Shown here: piece by piece, positions 13,601-26,065 of the stretch | Layout: every line of letters begins with the position of its first letter | Numbering within the stretch: position 1 is the first letter of the stretch | DNA from: Eopsaltria australis | Taxonomy: Eukaryota; Chordata; Aves; Passeriformes; Petroicidae | Assembly (NCBI GenBank): GCA_034509425.1 | Contig: JAVTVJ010000050.1 | Span: forward strand, 1,426,001-1,490,000 | Reading direction: 5' to 3' | Length of the DNA stretch: 64,000 bases | Notes under the pieces: generated by a model | The model's database searches: none | Told to the model about the DNA's origin: nothing | What the model saw: only the letters and a program-made list of their open reading frames with translations | Made by a program: the position numbers and the translations under genes

Positions 13601-16600
13601 GAAAATACTGAAGTTCTTGCCAGGAGAATTTCTGTTTGGTTTCTCCCAGATGGCACAAGCCTGGATGTTGAGTGACTCAGTGATACCGCTATGTGCCACC
13701 ACACAAATGGCTGTGGGGGTGTGACACAGAATGCTGACATTTCTGCTGATTTTGTTTAAACCTAAACCAAAAGAATACAAAGGCTTTGATAATTGGAAAT
13801 CTGGTCCCACAAAGCCTCAAATGGCACCATCCTCCTGTAGCTGATGACGATTATCCCAACACAGAGAATTTCCACACAACTGGAATTACAGCTCCAAACG
13901 AACCGAAGATTTTTGCAATCCCAACCATCACCAGGAGTTCACCACGTGCAACAGAGATCTTCAAACACATGATAAACTTCCATTCTGTTTTATGTTGCAT
14001 CTTCAAAGACTGCCACCACAGACCTGTGGAAACCTTGGGCTTCACTCAAACTCTGGAGTGCAGGATAAACGTTCAAGCCACATTTTTGATCTTTTAAAGT
14101 GCTTTGCTCAAGAACACTCAGAATTGAGGGTGAATCACAGGGGTTCTGACAAGGACTGCAGAAGTTTAATTGTTCCTTAAAATGACCAACTAAAATAACA
14201 CAGTTTCCTAAAGCCTTTTCCTCCTTTACAGACAGAATTAGGGTTAATTATATCCTGTGCCCTCATTTTCACCCTGGGGACCATAACCCAGATCCCAACT
14301 CATTCTCTTCTTAGAAAATTTCTAACATAGATGTTGTGTACTCAGTTCTTTACAAACCTGCCAGGAAATTATGACATACAATTTCCAACTTAATTTTACA
14401 GACAGGTCCTTGATGCCAATCTTACACTCCACAGAAAAGCACCCCAAAACAAACCCCAAGAACCTTGAACATTAGTTATATATTCTTTGCTTAATTTTCA
14501 TGAACAATTAGCAGGTTACCCTTTGTTTTGATTTCTTTCTTGAAATCTAATTATTCCATATGTCCTTTCGCATTTTGTCTGATTTGCAATTGTATTTCTC
14601 ATTATCATTTTGGGAGGATATGCTGCTATTTCCTCCGGTTTCATTCTCTCTTTTATGTTTCACTTGTACGAAATTAATTACATTGTACCTTCAAGCATAA
14701 TTTTAACAGTGTCTCCATTGCACTGTGTCTGCCTTTAATTAATGCTCTTCTAATGTAGGTTTTAGAGCCAAATGGTGCAATATTCTGAGCATCAAAGAAA
14801 CAAAAGATCTAACAAAGCTGAAATGAAAGAACCAGACAAAGCAGCAGACAATGTATTCTCATTTGAAAAATGTCACTTCAATTTTATTTTAGATAGTAGA
14901 ACCAAAGAAGATTGTTTCTACTTTTTCCACATTCATCACTAAACTTTGTGCTAAGGCTCACTCCAATCTGGGACTAAATCTGTAACTTATGAAATGAGAA
15001 TAATTTCTCAATTGTCTGCCTATCTGTTACAGCTCTCTAATCCACATCCCTCTGGGTAGGATTTATTTTTCTCTTTTAAAGACCCAGCAAGTCTTGGAGC
15101 TCCCCCATCAAACACAATATTCATGTGCTCTCCCCCCAGAAATTGAGGTAAATTACACTCAGATTCTCTTTTGGCTGTCTGTTCTAGAAGGCGATGGAGA
15201 GGAATATTCCATGGATTGGTCTATATGTCCATTTTTTGGAAATGAAATGTTTGCTCACCATTGATCTAATACTTATTCAACCAGGAACTTAAGCTGCCCC
15301 AGACACTGAGGTAATAATTGTGGTTATGCAGGGCTCTGGGTATTTTAAACTCATTCTGAACTTTGGGTTTCAGGGACTTCAAAGTAAAGCCTTGGGTGTT
15401 TCCTGTTTCTATTAGGCACAAAATAGATTTTTACTGAGGTCAGGAGTTTCCTTATCACATTAAGTTTTCAAAATTAATTTTCAATATGTAGCAATTATGA
15501 GCAAAGTGGAGCTTTTAAAACTTTCTGATCATAAAAGCCAGTTTTTCATCTGTATACAGCTATTTACTTAAGTGAACTGAGCTAAGTTTCAGGATCTGAA
15601 GTGCACTTTCAGTTAGATATTTAGGTAAAAATGACAATGAACTAAAAATAAGTATCTTTCACAGTTGCAGAACCTATTGAGCAGCAATGCTTGTGTGTGT
15701 GTATGTGTATGCATGTATATCACACTGACTTTGTTAAGCACAAAGATGGAGTCTGCTTTGCAATAAGACCATTTTCTGGGCCATAATAAGCAGAATATTT
15801 GTGAAGGAGATCATTATAGGTAATTAAAACATTAGGGATTTAGTTGTGTTAGATGGAGGCACTCAGATTTAAAACAAAAGTACCTTACTCAATTTGGGGA
15901 TTTACATCTGCAAGTTAAAGGGGTCAAGTTAAAATAATTTTCACTTGAAAAGGAGGGGGGGTTGTCTGAGGATTATTGCAATGGGATATATTTTTAATGG
16001 GGACAAAGCCTGTCCAGGGATTCACATGAATGGCTATCAAGGACTTTGATCAGCACTGTATCCACACATCAAAAGACAGAACTAATTCTACACCAGTTTT
16101 GCTCATTGTTTGATAAGCACCAGTCAGTTCAAATAAAGTTTGCGTGCCTCAATCACCTGCCTACATTGATCTGAATTATGCAAAATTCGCTTGAAATCCA
16201 TGCTTCTGGATTTTTATTTGTTTAATTTTATGAAGAAAAGCAAGCTTTGAAGCACTGTATGTAGAAAAGAATCAAATAAGCTTTGTAACAGAATAAGAGC
16301 TAAAAGAAACAAAACTAGGTGGGTCATATTTAGAGCTTAGCAAACTTGACAATGTCTTTAAGGTGAAGGAATAATACAGTTAGTCAAAGTTCTCCCTTTC
16401 ATGGTCTTATAATGTCAAGAGAACAGCATTTCAAAGCATGACATTACACAGGCTCTCTCTTTTCAAGAACACAAAAACTTTGATATCAGAAACAAATGAA
16501 AAGAAAAAAGTGTCTCTGAAACAAAGCACTCCCCACATGTATATTTTTAGTGGCACGTGTTCAGACTAAAGGGCCATATGCCCTCACATTACTTAATGCA

Positions 16601-19600
16601 GGAAAAAAGGCATTTCCAAACCACCTTTGAAACTTCAGTTCTTAGACAGTAAATTTGAAACTGGCCAGTAGGCAGAGGCCAGAGCCACATTTTGAAACAT
16701 TAAATAACCTTAAAAAATCTTTTGTATTTCAATTTCACTTTTATCCCTGAATCTTTTTCTTTGAAGATTTAACAATGGACCATCTTTTTTTTCTCCTGCA
16801 GCTTCGTTCTAAATCCTAAAGGGGCACTTTCCACACAGTCAAAAATACAAAGATCAAAATGCTCAGAGAAAATAAAGATTGAGTTTAAATGGCTTGCATA
16901 CATGGTGGATGTGCTTGAATTACACTCTTTTGCCTTTAGCCTCTGCTAATATTTGTTCTAACAAAGGCAATAGTCGTGTTTTATCACTGTGAATCCAGAA
17001 TATATTCATTTTGCCTCGATATCACTGCAATGAGGATTTTCACATAAATTCATTTTGTGCCTCAATAACTTCTGCTGTTTGCAGGACAAACATCAACAAA
17101 TGCAACGTTCCACGGGAAGAATGATGTTCTGTAGGTGGGATTACACCCCAGCTTCAGAGTGTTCACAGAACTTCCTGTCAAAGGGAAGATAAACCCCAAA
17201 CCTCACGTGATCACAGTCTGACAAAGCAGGGAGCTCCTTTTGCCATCTCCAGGAATAAACAGAGCCATAAGCACTGCTTGATCTGTTTGTTTGCTCAGTC
17301 AGACTCACTGTACACACCAGCTCAACTTGCTAGGTCTTGCATTGCACCAAGGAGAGATTTTCAAAACTATTTTTTAAAGTACCACAGGCTTTTCACTTTT
17401 AGCTGCATTTCAAGCATTGCTGATGTTTGAGCTGCAAAGAGCAGGATGCAGATGTTCTGTCCTTCAAGCCCCACAAATGCTGATTTCTGGAACTGCAAAG
17501 CCTGCTTTGACAAGGACAGATAGAGATTCCACAGGCAGAGCTTTAGGGTTTTTTTCTGTGAATGGAATAAGAGTAGAGACAGATATTGCAGCTTTCAAAA
17601 GAAAACTGTCCAAATTTGACTCTAATTGAAGGGTGACAAGTTTAAAGCAAAAAGGCCAAGTGGTTTTACCTGAACTCAACCCTCTGGCTTTAAGAGGACT
17701 ATCTCACATGTATTCATCTTTTACATTCTCCCACAGTGACAAAATGCTTGTATTTCTACTCCTACAACCCTTGAGAATGCACACAGATATTTGGACCCTC
17801 CAGCCACAAGGGACAGAGAAAGGGGCATCAGATCCTACAGTCATTTTTACTGTTGATCACTTAGCCAGAAACTAGTAATAAAGAATGGATTATGACTCTG
17901 GTAATTGTTCATTTCAAACCCCACCCAGTTCAACTCCATAATCTTGCATTATTTCATTAAAATGCTCTAAAATATTCATTATTTTACCATTGTGAATTAT
18001 TTTTCTTTTTGGTGATGCCTATCAGAAAGAAAATGTAAGGACATTGAAGATCCAGGGACACGTGAGAGCAGCAGCTGTGTGACATTATTCACCTCAGTCA
18101 ACGAACCAGTGTGCACTCTTTGATGTGTTCTGTGATAAGGTCACTCTCAGCACCAAGGGGCAGGTAGATGCTTTCTTAAGTACTTGCTGGAGTTTTTGAG
18201 AATAAAGAGGACATTCCACAGCTCCTTACTTCCTATTATTTCTTGAGTCACTGATTCTCACCAGCAGTGCAACAAGGCAGTTGCCACTCAGCATGAAAGA
18301 AGTCAGATTTAGGGTTCTAAAGGTCACTGATTCTGGCAAGAATCCTAATTCAGTCTCCATGGTCAAACATGTCACAATACGCCTCACAACAAAATAATTA
18401 CCAGTATCCAGTGACCATTAGGGCTGTGGAATGTGAGTCTTTTGTTACCTTTAGTACAAATATCCAATTTAAACTATTCAAACACATGAACTCCTCTTTT
18501 GTCTAGCTTAATGTTGGAAATTGATGTTTCTAGATGTTGGAAATTGAATTGTTTGGTGCGTGATTAAAGTTTGGTGAATGCTCACTTGCTCCAAAGCAGA
18601 GATGGAAATTTGAGGTCTCTGAGCTGGGTTAAGCAATAATTTATGGGTACATGATATCTATATCAGCCAAAAAATTAATGATTCTGTGATGTAAGACATT
18701 AATTACTTTACCTATAGAAGGGGCTGATTTGACTGCACTCATTCTTAGTTCTTCATCTCTAGTTTTTCACAGTAGCACTGTGGGCAAGCTATACCCTCCT
18801 CCACTGAGCCTAATTTTATTCATATAGGTGTTTAACTCTAAAATAAGAAAATGAATCCTTAAATTCAGCATTGAATTATTTTAGAGTACTGAAAATGCCA
18901 TAGATTTGAATCAAAATTGTCCTATATAAAACATAGCTGAAGAAAAACCACATAAAATGCAGAAGTTGTACTTAATGGGCTTCTGAGTGAATTTTAGTTG
19001 GCAGATGTCTGTATCCCAAAATAAATAAATCAATCAGGTGCAGGTCTTGACACCATAGCTTGATTTTTTTTCAGTCATTGTTTTCCATGTATTGCAGCCT
19101 TATGGATCTGCCTTTCAGCTGCTATTCTGTGAAAGGAAAACGTTTTCATTGGGGTCCAGCTCAGAAGTCAGCTTCATTTAGTGCAGAAATACTTCAGTAT
19201 TACCAAGAATTTCCTTTAATCAGGCATAGCATGAAAAGATCTTCTCAGCCCTCCCAGTACTGGTGTGAACTCTCCCCCCTGCATCACCCAACAATTCCAG
19301 AGTGCTCTGGGCTGTCTCTCACTCAGCTGGCTGCTGCAGCTCTGCTCCCATACAATTCTAATGAAGCTGCTTTTTCACACTGCAGCACCACTGATTTAGT
19401 TGCCATTGACCAAGAAGTGGCATCAGGTCACTGAAGGGAAAGTCAGGATATGGATGGCTCAGGTCACGTTTGAACATGGGGGGAAGGAGGAAACAGAGAA
19501 GTCAGTGCTTAAACATTCCCTGCTGCTATTGATCTGCTCTTAAACATGCACAATTCAGGCTCTGTGGAATAAAATACCAGAGAAATATTCAAAGAGCTTC

Positions 19601-22600
19601 AAAAATTCACCACATCAAAATACCAAAGCTTCAGAATGAGTGAAGTAGCAGACTGGATAGAAATGAGCAACTTCAGCACAACCAAAAAAACCATGTTGAA
19701 GCTAAATCCAGTCTTTGTGACTGGAGTTAATTGAACAATTGTGACTGTGATTTGCACCCTCCTAAAATAGGGTTTTAAAATCACCCCTCAGCATGAATTA
19801 CTTTCGGATAGTTCAGAAAACTTACAGCACTTGGGAGTTAATTTCCAACTTTCTCACATTTAGCACATGCACATAAGTTCTGGAATGCTTTGATCTTTTC
19901 CTTTACAAGAGAGAGGCAGATATTACTGCACAATTTCTAAAAGAAAAATTAAAGGAAATTAAAGCCACCACTAAAACATGGATCTTTATTTTTTTTTTTT
20001 AATATTAAAAGAACTCAACTGGGATAAAACATCTCTTTGGTTCAAAATGGGACTGATCAATTGTTCAACAGTTGGAATTCATGCAGCCTTATTTAATGAT
20101 GTGCTCTAATGGCAGCCTTTTTATGCTTCATTTCCCAGTGGCAATATACAATGACACAGAGGAAAAGCCATGTCATGTGCTGTAACAATATCATGGATTG
20201 TTGCTAAGATTTAAGGGAAATAAAGTAGAGCCAAACTGTTAGCACTGCTAAGGAAGCAGACTGATGGATGGATGATCTGTGCAAACCAACCCCACGTGGA
20301 AACGAGATCCATTCTTCTGTGGCTGCACAGAGACACTCACTTGCAGTTGAAAACAAATTGATTTCAGGCCCCATGGACTTGCTTTTCTGAGAAGTTTTAC
20401 AGGCCTGGCTATTCCCACATGTTCATCTTCAACATGTTCACTGCTGTACACATCAATAAAATTCTGATTCCACATTTGGGTGTTCATCTAAAACTGCTAA
20501 TTGCCATGAACATTTCAATGTGAGAATAATATCAAGGGCCAGTTTATTCCGAAAAGACAAGACTGTGATGCTTGTGGAGCATTTCCAGATGAAAGCTGAA
20601 ATAAGTAATGTTGCATTCAACTTCTGTTACTCTGTTTTACTCAAGACATGCAAACTCTTCAAGTAAGAGGAATATATGGAAAGATTTGGGCACTTCAAGT
20701 TCAGCATTTACTTTTCAAACCTATGTATACATGGTACTGCTGTTAAGATCTTAACACATTAAGAAACTTAACAAAAGGAAAGATCTTGAATATAATCCTT
20801 TGAAATAGTGAAGTGTACACTCACTTAACTCAGTACACAGCTCCAATAAAACCCTCACACTGCAGAGGGTTCACACTCAACAGTTTGCAGGTTCATCTGG
20901 GGAGAATCGCCAAGCAGTCTGAAGTTACACTGCAATGACCAATGACAATATCACATGGATGATCTTAATTCCTTTTTCTCAAAGCTGATGCTGTTATTAC
21001 AATGCATTCTCCCTTCGAAATGGCAGAGGTACATCATCCCCTCCTTCTTGCACAGTTTGATTCTTTCATAGAACTCAAATGTTTACTGCTGTGTGCTCAG
21101 AGGCCACACTTATTTTGACTCTGCAAAAATGAGCTCTCTGCCATTCAAACACTCCCTTCCCTCTGCAGAATGGTCTCACAGTCCTTTTAGAGGCTGCTTT
21201 TCCTGTGGGCCCTCTCCTGTTTGTCCCTGGCACCTGAATAAAGTATGAATAAAGCTGAATTTTCATGTCCTGAATAAAGTAAAAACTCAACTTCTTATCT
21301 CCCTCTTTGTAGCAATGAAAGGTGAGCACCTTTCTGAGCCCTTGTGTCACACATGCATTTATTATGTGTACAGACTTTAAAGCACATCAATCTGTGCATG
21401 TAAATGAACACCCCCCATAAGCAAGGAGCTTTCCCTATAAAACAGCACAGTTAATCATCCCTTTGATAAATCAATCATATCACATAACAAAGAAGTCTCA
21501 CATTTTGTCTAGAAAAGGGCTTTTTACTTTTTTATTTGAGTCCTAATTGGCCATTAAGAGAAAGATACATTCTGCTTTGTCAAGCTTAGATTTATATAAC
21601 ACGCTCCCATTTTAAATCTCTCTAAAGGTATCTTCACTCAAAGTCACAGTACATTTAACTAACAGTTTCATTTCAGCCCAAGATCTAAAGGAGCTAACAT
21701 ATTTATTAAAGCATTTTGATCCTTCAGAGACAGATTAATAAGAAGCTTGTGACAGTTCAGCATGATAAAATGAGCCAATAAACAGCAATGTGTGCTGACG
21801 TTAGATATACTGATCCACAAATAATATAATACATATTTGGTTTGTCACAAAGAAAAATCACTTGAAAAAGCCATTGCCATGATTGAATACTTTCTGCTAT
21901 CTCAAAATTTCTATATTCTGTACAAGTTTTCCTTACAAATTCCCTCGACAAATAAACCCAGCAAGTCTTTTTTATACATAAGGAAATCACAGCTTTGTAT
22001 GATATCAATATGGAATAATGAGCTAAAATGCAGCATGAAAAGGGTTTAAATATTGTATGGATTTTTGGGGTAAAAATAGAGCACTAGATGCCAGAAGTGT
22101 TCAATGTTCATTCACTATAAAACAGATGTTCAGGCTTGCCTGACTGGCTGTCATTCACCTACCTATGAATTATTATTTGTATCATGCATTTGTTTTATGG
22201 TAACATCTCAGAAATTCAAATTTTTTAATGTGGCTGTCAGTAAGAATAGGGGCTCAAGGTTTAGATCTGGGATATTCTTACCTGTCCAACAACTTTCTCT
22301 ATTAGAGCCCATCCCTTGTCACTGCTCCTGTTCATTCATTGCTTCACATCAAGTGAGGGTGAAGCTTGGGAAATACAAATACACACGTGCTTCAGACACA
22401 TTTCTGCCACTAACATTGAATAATGGAGTCAATTGTTTTCTCATTTTCACTGTTTATACATCACTGCTGCTAAATGACTTTCCTCATGTCCATTGTGATT
22501 TATGATGTGAGAGAATACTAAAACTAATTTATACTAATAAATGCAAACAGCCCCATTAACATCAATACATATCCTAATTTACACCACCAAAGAATCCATA

Positions 22601-23770
22601 CTGGTACACTTAGAGCAATTTCAGAGTATTGCCTAATGAAGATAAAAGGTCATTGTGCAAACTAGCAGTGATGGAAAGTTTACAGCAGTCATCCCAAGGT
22701 TCCAAATGCTGTGCATAAAACTTAATGTAGTGTACTGCATTACCCACTAATGCTTAAAATAATGGTTCCTGAGACTCTGCTTATAATGATCCTGATCTAA
22801 ATGTGAAAATAACTTCATACAATTTTCCCTCCAGTCATTACTTCCTATCTCTTTCTTCCTGCCCTGTCAAACTGACAGGAGGAACTGGAAAGCACCCTAC
22901 AAGTTACTCCTGGCTTCTCACAACAAGATTCAAGCTTGCTTCATCTGGCATGGATGTGATGGTGTCAGTTAATTCTGTTACACTGCAATACTCACCACAT
23001 AACAAAACAATGCACAGCACGCAGGAAGAGACAACAGCAGATTAAACTGTAAGAGAAGACATAAAATACTTAACCTCCCAAAATAATTTCAATTTTTTTT
23101 ATTAAACTATGTTTTTGACTTCAGCCCCAAACAATTGTCGACTTCATATTCTAGAACTTTAACTTGCTGTTGGGGTTTCTTGTTTGTTTTCTTTTTTGTT
23201 AGTGTGTTTTTTCCCCCTACCCAGGTATTCAGAAGAGCACAGACAGCCTAGAAGGTGCTGAGCTGATGCTGGCACATAAAACAAATTATCTTTCCTAAAC
23301 AACTACAGATGTATCACCAGGAGCAGCCTTTCCTGAGGGGAAATATTCAGATGTATTTCTTTGTTTTCTTCTAATGCCATAGAAATCATACATTTTAAAA
23401 CTGTGATAGCGTCTTATACTTCAAAGACAACTTAGAAAGTTGCTGAATTGTTACCCTAACACAGTGCATTAGAAAACACAGTAGCATTAATATTTTGCTA
23501 TTTTATTGTACTAAATGTATTTCATTACTCAGAAAATTCTCTTATCTGTAATTTCTCAGCAGTGCACAATGTTAATTAATACATGCTTCCAATACCCCAC
23601 TTAACCAGAGCCTGGTTCTGCATATGCACATTTAGGGAAGAGGCAGACAAAGGGTCTGATCCAAAGTCAACTGCAGCTAATGCAAAAAGTCCTGCTGGTC
23701 CCTTTGGCAATTTCTCAGCTGCACTGCACTGGCAATTAAAGGCAGAGGGGGCTGGAAATCCAGCCCTGGT
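10661..23770. other. AT-rich non-coding stretch, no gene recognised
   Basis: No frame longer than about 133 codons and no recognisable domain. Visible structure is limited to a 20-bp tandem triplication at 13094-13153 (listed separately), a 14-mer (ATGTTGGAAATTGA) repeated 23 bp apart at 18511 and 18534, a short TG/TATG dinucleotide run near 15691-15720, and a 12-base T run at 19989-20000. No LTR, CR1 tail or RNA gene was seen. Confidence 0.55.
13094..13153. repeat. Three-copy 20-bp tandem repeat
   Basis: The unit begins TGTTAAGGGAT and recurs with exact 20-bp spacing at 13094, 13114 and 13134. Copies one and two continue with ATCGATATTTC and ATTGATATTTT; copy three diverges to ATCAAGTTTTC. 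The first two copies contain ATCGAT and ATTGAT, which match the core recognised by Onecut/HNF6-type factors. That functional reading is inference; the periodicity is direct observation. Confidence 0.8.
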
Positions 23771-23780
23771 GACCAACACC

Positions 23781-23880
23781 TAACCCAGGGTCACATAATG
23801 AGTCTGGCTCAGACCTGGGAATGGAGCTCAAATCTATTGCATCTCTACCCAGGGGTTTAATCACAAAACCACTACTCTTA
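23781..23880 (+). repeat. Probable ancient MIR/CORE-SINE fragment
   Basis: The segment contains CAGGGTCACATAATGAGT, followed by a CTGGGAATGGAGCTCAAAT-like block and an AACCACTACTCTT ending. The order and wording match the 3' part of MIR-type CORE-SINEs: a GGTCACAC box, then an 'AGAGC.GGGA..GAACCCA' block, then a 'CTCTTAACCACTA' block. Amniote genomes, including birds, keep diverged copies of such tRNA-derived SINEs. The match is from memory of the family consensus, with many substitutions, so the boundaries are approximate and no tRNA-like head could be placed. Confidence 0.45.
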
Positions 23881-23885
23881 ATTTA

Positions 23886-24504
23886 AAATCAAGAGGTTCT
23901 GAAAGAAATATTAGTAAGGTGCAAATTTTTCACTTCAGGGGAATATATCATTATTCAGTTAACCATTTTTTTTAATCTCAGCCCAAATAAGTAACCAAAG
24001 TTCTTTGCTATGGTGTTAATTAAAGATTTTTATTCATACCTCTAAGCAATACACTAACCTCTAAATGATGTTCGAACTGAAGCCTGAACAGGAGCAAAAC
24101 TAAAGTACAATTAAGGTTTGCAGAGCTGCCTATATTGTAGCTTTTTAGCTGTAACCTTTCCACCTTGTTCTGTAATTAGTGAACCAGCTCGTAAATTCTC
24201 CAGACACAGGCATTTGTGAGGAGTTCAAAGCTTCTCGGCAAACTCTGAAGCAACATTTCCAAGAAAGTAAAGTAATTCTAAACCAGTGAAGCAGCACTAC
24301 CACACACAGCACCTGCTTACCTGGCTCCCCTTTGCAGAAATTAAGATTATTCCCCCCCATCCCTCTTGCTCATCAGGCCACAGCTTTCAAGTCAATACAC
24401 TAGAAAGTTTTTTACCTTTCAGATTTCTCACCCAGCCCAGTTCTCTTAAGGTTCTTTTCACTCCTGTTCCACACTCAGCAGAATAAAGCAGGTCTGCATC
24501 CCTT
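23886..24504. other. Non-coding spacer, nothing recognised
   Basis: AT-rich sequence, with frames of no more than 71 codons and no recognised repeats. It separates the SINE-like fragment from a GC-rich patch. Confidence 0.5.
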
Positions 24505-24760
24505 TTGAACAGAACTACAGAGAAAAGCAGCTTCCCTCACACCTCAACTCCTTCAGCAGCAAACCCTGAGGGCCTACGGGTCAGAACAACCCCAAACCTC
24601 ACCCAGGGCCGGGCATGGAGCCGCCATTCACTGCCCGCATGGGGCCGCACCCGAGGCAACGCGGCCACTGCTCCCTCAGGGCCCGCCTGCCCCTGTCCCC
24701 ACAGCACCGGGGGCAACCAGCACCCCCTGCTCTGTCCCCACGGAGATTTGGGATTTGAAT
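24505..24760. other. Small GC- and CpG-rich patch
   Basis: Sequence from about 24590 to 24740 is strongly C-rich and contains clusters of CpG in an otherwise AT-rich neighbourhood. A 130-codon plus-strand frame (24505-24897) runs through it, but a C-rich segment lacks stop codons by composition and its product matches nothing I know. It lies about 250 bp before the ERV insertion. It may be a small CpG island or an old GC-rich repeat. Confidence 0.35.
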
Positions 24761-24988
24761 TGCCAGCCTTTTGTAACTGTTGTGCAGCTGTAAATCCTGG
24801 AGGGAGAAGCCAGGCTGATTCCTTCAGGGGCTGCTGGCCAGCTCTGATTTCACTCAGTGTTCTGCTCAGTGTATTGACAATGCAAAAACTCAGGTGATAT
24901 TCTGGATTTTACTGTATGAAAGTACGTGGGAGAGCTCTTCAGTAGGGCTCTGCTGTGTAAAGCCAGCCCTGTTGAGTTTACTGGGGCA

Positions 24989-24994
24989 GAGCAG
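24989..24994. repeat. Target-site duplication, 5' copy (GAGCAG)
   Basis: The six bases immediately before the 5' LTR are GAGCAG and are repeated exactly after the 3' LTR at 28250-28255. Six-base duplications are typical of betaretroviral and alpharetroviral integrases. Intact matching copies indicate an original integration that has not been rearranged by recombination with another locus. Confidence 0.93.
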
Positions 24995-25288
24995 TGTTGC
25001 GGTGGTTCGGAACCAGAGGACTTCCGGACAGGTTCCACGGACAGAGGGTTTCCCCCCAAAGCTCCCAGGGGCAGCAGTTGGACCACCAATCCACGGACCC
25101 CAAGCTCCTGCTATTGGTCCCTTGATTTGTCTGTTATGTTTCCCCACTCTGGGAAATTCCCTGTCACTCCATAGTTCATTCGTTGTTCTCTCTGTTCCCC
25201 TCCCCTCCCTAAACCCCATTTGATCATGTACCCCAGCCCCTCCCCTGTATTGTCCCCTGCCCTCATCCTATTGGGTGTTGTTCCTCCC

Positions 25289-25295
25289 TTAAATA
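25289..25295 (+). promoter_or_regulatory. TATA-like box of the 5' LTR
   Basis: TTAAATA lies 15 bp after an inverted CCAAT box (ATTGG at 25270-25274) and about 53 bp before the AATAAA signal. This spacing fits a U3 core promoter with transcription starting near 25315-25320. The identical motif in the 3' LTR is at 27971-27977. Confidence 0.6.
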
Positions 25296-25347
25296 CCGAT
25301 GTAATAAGCTGCTCTTGGCTCTTGGTCCATGTGCTCCCTTTGGAGAC

Positions 25348-25353
25348 AATAAA
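25348..25353 (+). terminator. Polyadenylation signal in the 5' LTR
   Basis: AATAAA is placed shortly after the predicted transcription start, as expected for a retroviral R region. A T/G-rich stretch follows from about 25389. The equivalent hexamer in the 3' LTR (28030-28035) would be the one used to end the proviral transcript. Confidence 0.7.
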
Positions 25354-25570
25354 CCTACCGAAATCACATACCAAGAGACCTCCTTCTCTGGTAGTTCTTT
25401 GCTGTTTCACCACGCTCCGGGGGCAACACCTCCCCGGACCGAACGCGGGCCAGCTGTGCCCGCAGTAGGCACTCCGAGGAAATCTTCCCAATCGCGAACG
25501 ACTTCCTAGGGTAGCGCTAGGACTCCGCTGCCGGTACCAAGGTGGGACTGAAGCAGGGCACGCAACAAAG

Positions 25571-25588
25571 TGGCGCCCGAACAGGGAC
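25571..25588 (+). other. Primer binding site, tRNA-Lys3 type
   Basis: The 18 bases TGGCGCCCGAACAGGGAC lie three bases after the 5' LTR end. They match the complement of the 3' end of tRNA-Lys(UUU), the primer used by betaretroviruses such as MMTV and by lentiviruses. No mismatch is visible, so the minus-strand priming site has been preserved. Confidence 0.93.
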
Positions 25589-26065
25589 TCCGACCTCTCG
25601 GGGTTCCCTGCGAGCGACCTGGATACGCAGCAGCGGTCCGGATAGTGCCTTCGGGACGTCGCTCCCCTAGCAAGGACTTCCGCGTTCTAGTGGTGGACTT
25701 GCAGGGGCCGTCAGCAACCGTTCTGGAGCGTCTGAAGTGTGTACGCTAGCTGAACGGACTAACGAGACCAGAGACCCTTGCTCTTTTGGATGTTTCTCCC
25801 TCCGGAGCCGGTGACGGCAACTGAAGCCAGGATCGAGGAACCAAGACCCGCACGGAGCAGTGAGGTTTGGCGGCTGCGGGGCACGGTGGGAAAGGACCAG
25901 GATCCGCACGCGGCGGCGAAGCTCGGTGCCCGTGATAAACGGCGGGAAAGCCACCGAGAACCGAGCGCGGACGGTGAGGTCTAATCCGCGATAGGCAGCG
26001 GGAATCAGCTCGAGGGAGAGTTTTGTACCGTATAAAAAGAGCAAGGAGGCTTTTATTCGGAGACA
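25589..26065 (+). other. Proviral leader with uORF
   Basis: This 477-bp GC- and CpG-rich untranslated leader lies between the primer site and the matrix-like start codon, and probably contains the packaging and dimerisation signals. An upstream frame of 68 codons (25778-25984) ends 81 bases before the main ATG and would be read first by scanning ribosomes. A donor-like GTGAGG follows ACG, with GT at 25974-25975, and could serve as the major splice donor. Retention of leader and primer site together is what a packaged but protein-defective element would need. Confidence 0.6.

Larger units (their letters stand above)
24995..25567 (+). repeat. 5' LTR of the ERV
   Basis: It begins TGTTGC and ends GCAACA, a perfect 6-bp inverted terminal repeat with the canonical TG...CA. 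It aligns without gaps to 27677-28249, with 19 substitutions by my count. U3 holds CCAAT-type boxes at 25086 (direct), 25113 and 25270 (both inverted) and a TATA-like TTAAATA at 25289. A polyadenylation signal is at 25348. R therefore probably starts near 25315-25320, leaving a long U5 of roughly 200 bp. Ten of the 19 differences from the 3' LTR lie in 25463-25567. Confidence 0.95.

Noticed and set aside
13786..14097. 103-codon plus-strand frame as a gene
   Set aside because: It overlaps frames on the opposite strand, has no recognised domain, and its length is expected by chance.
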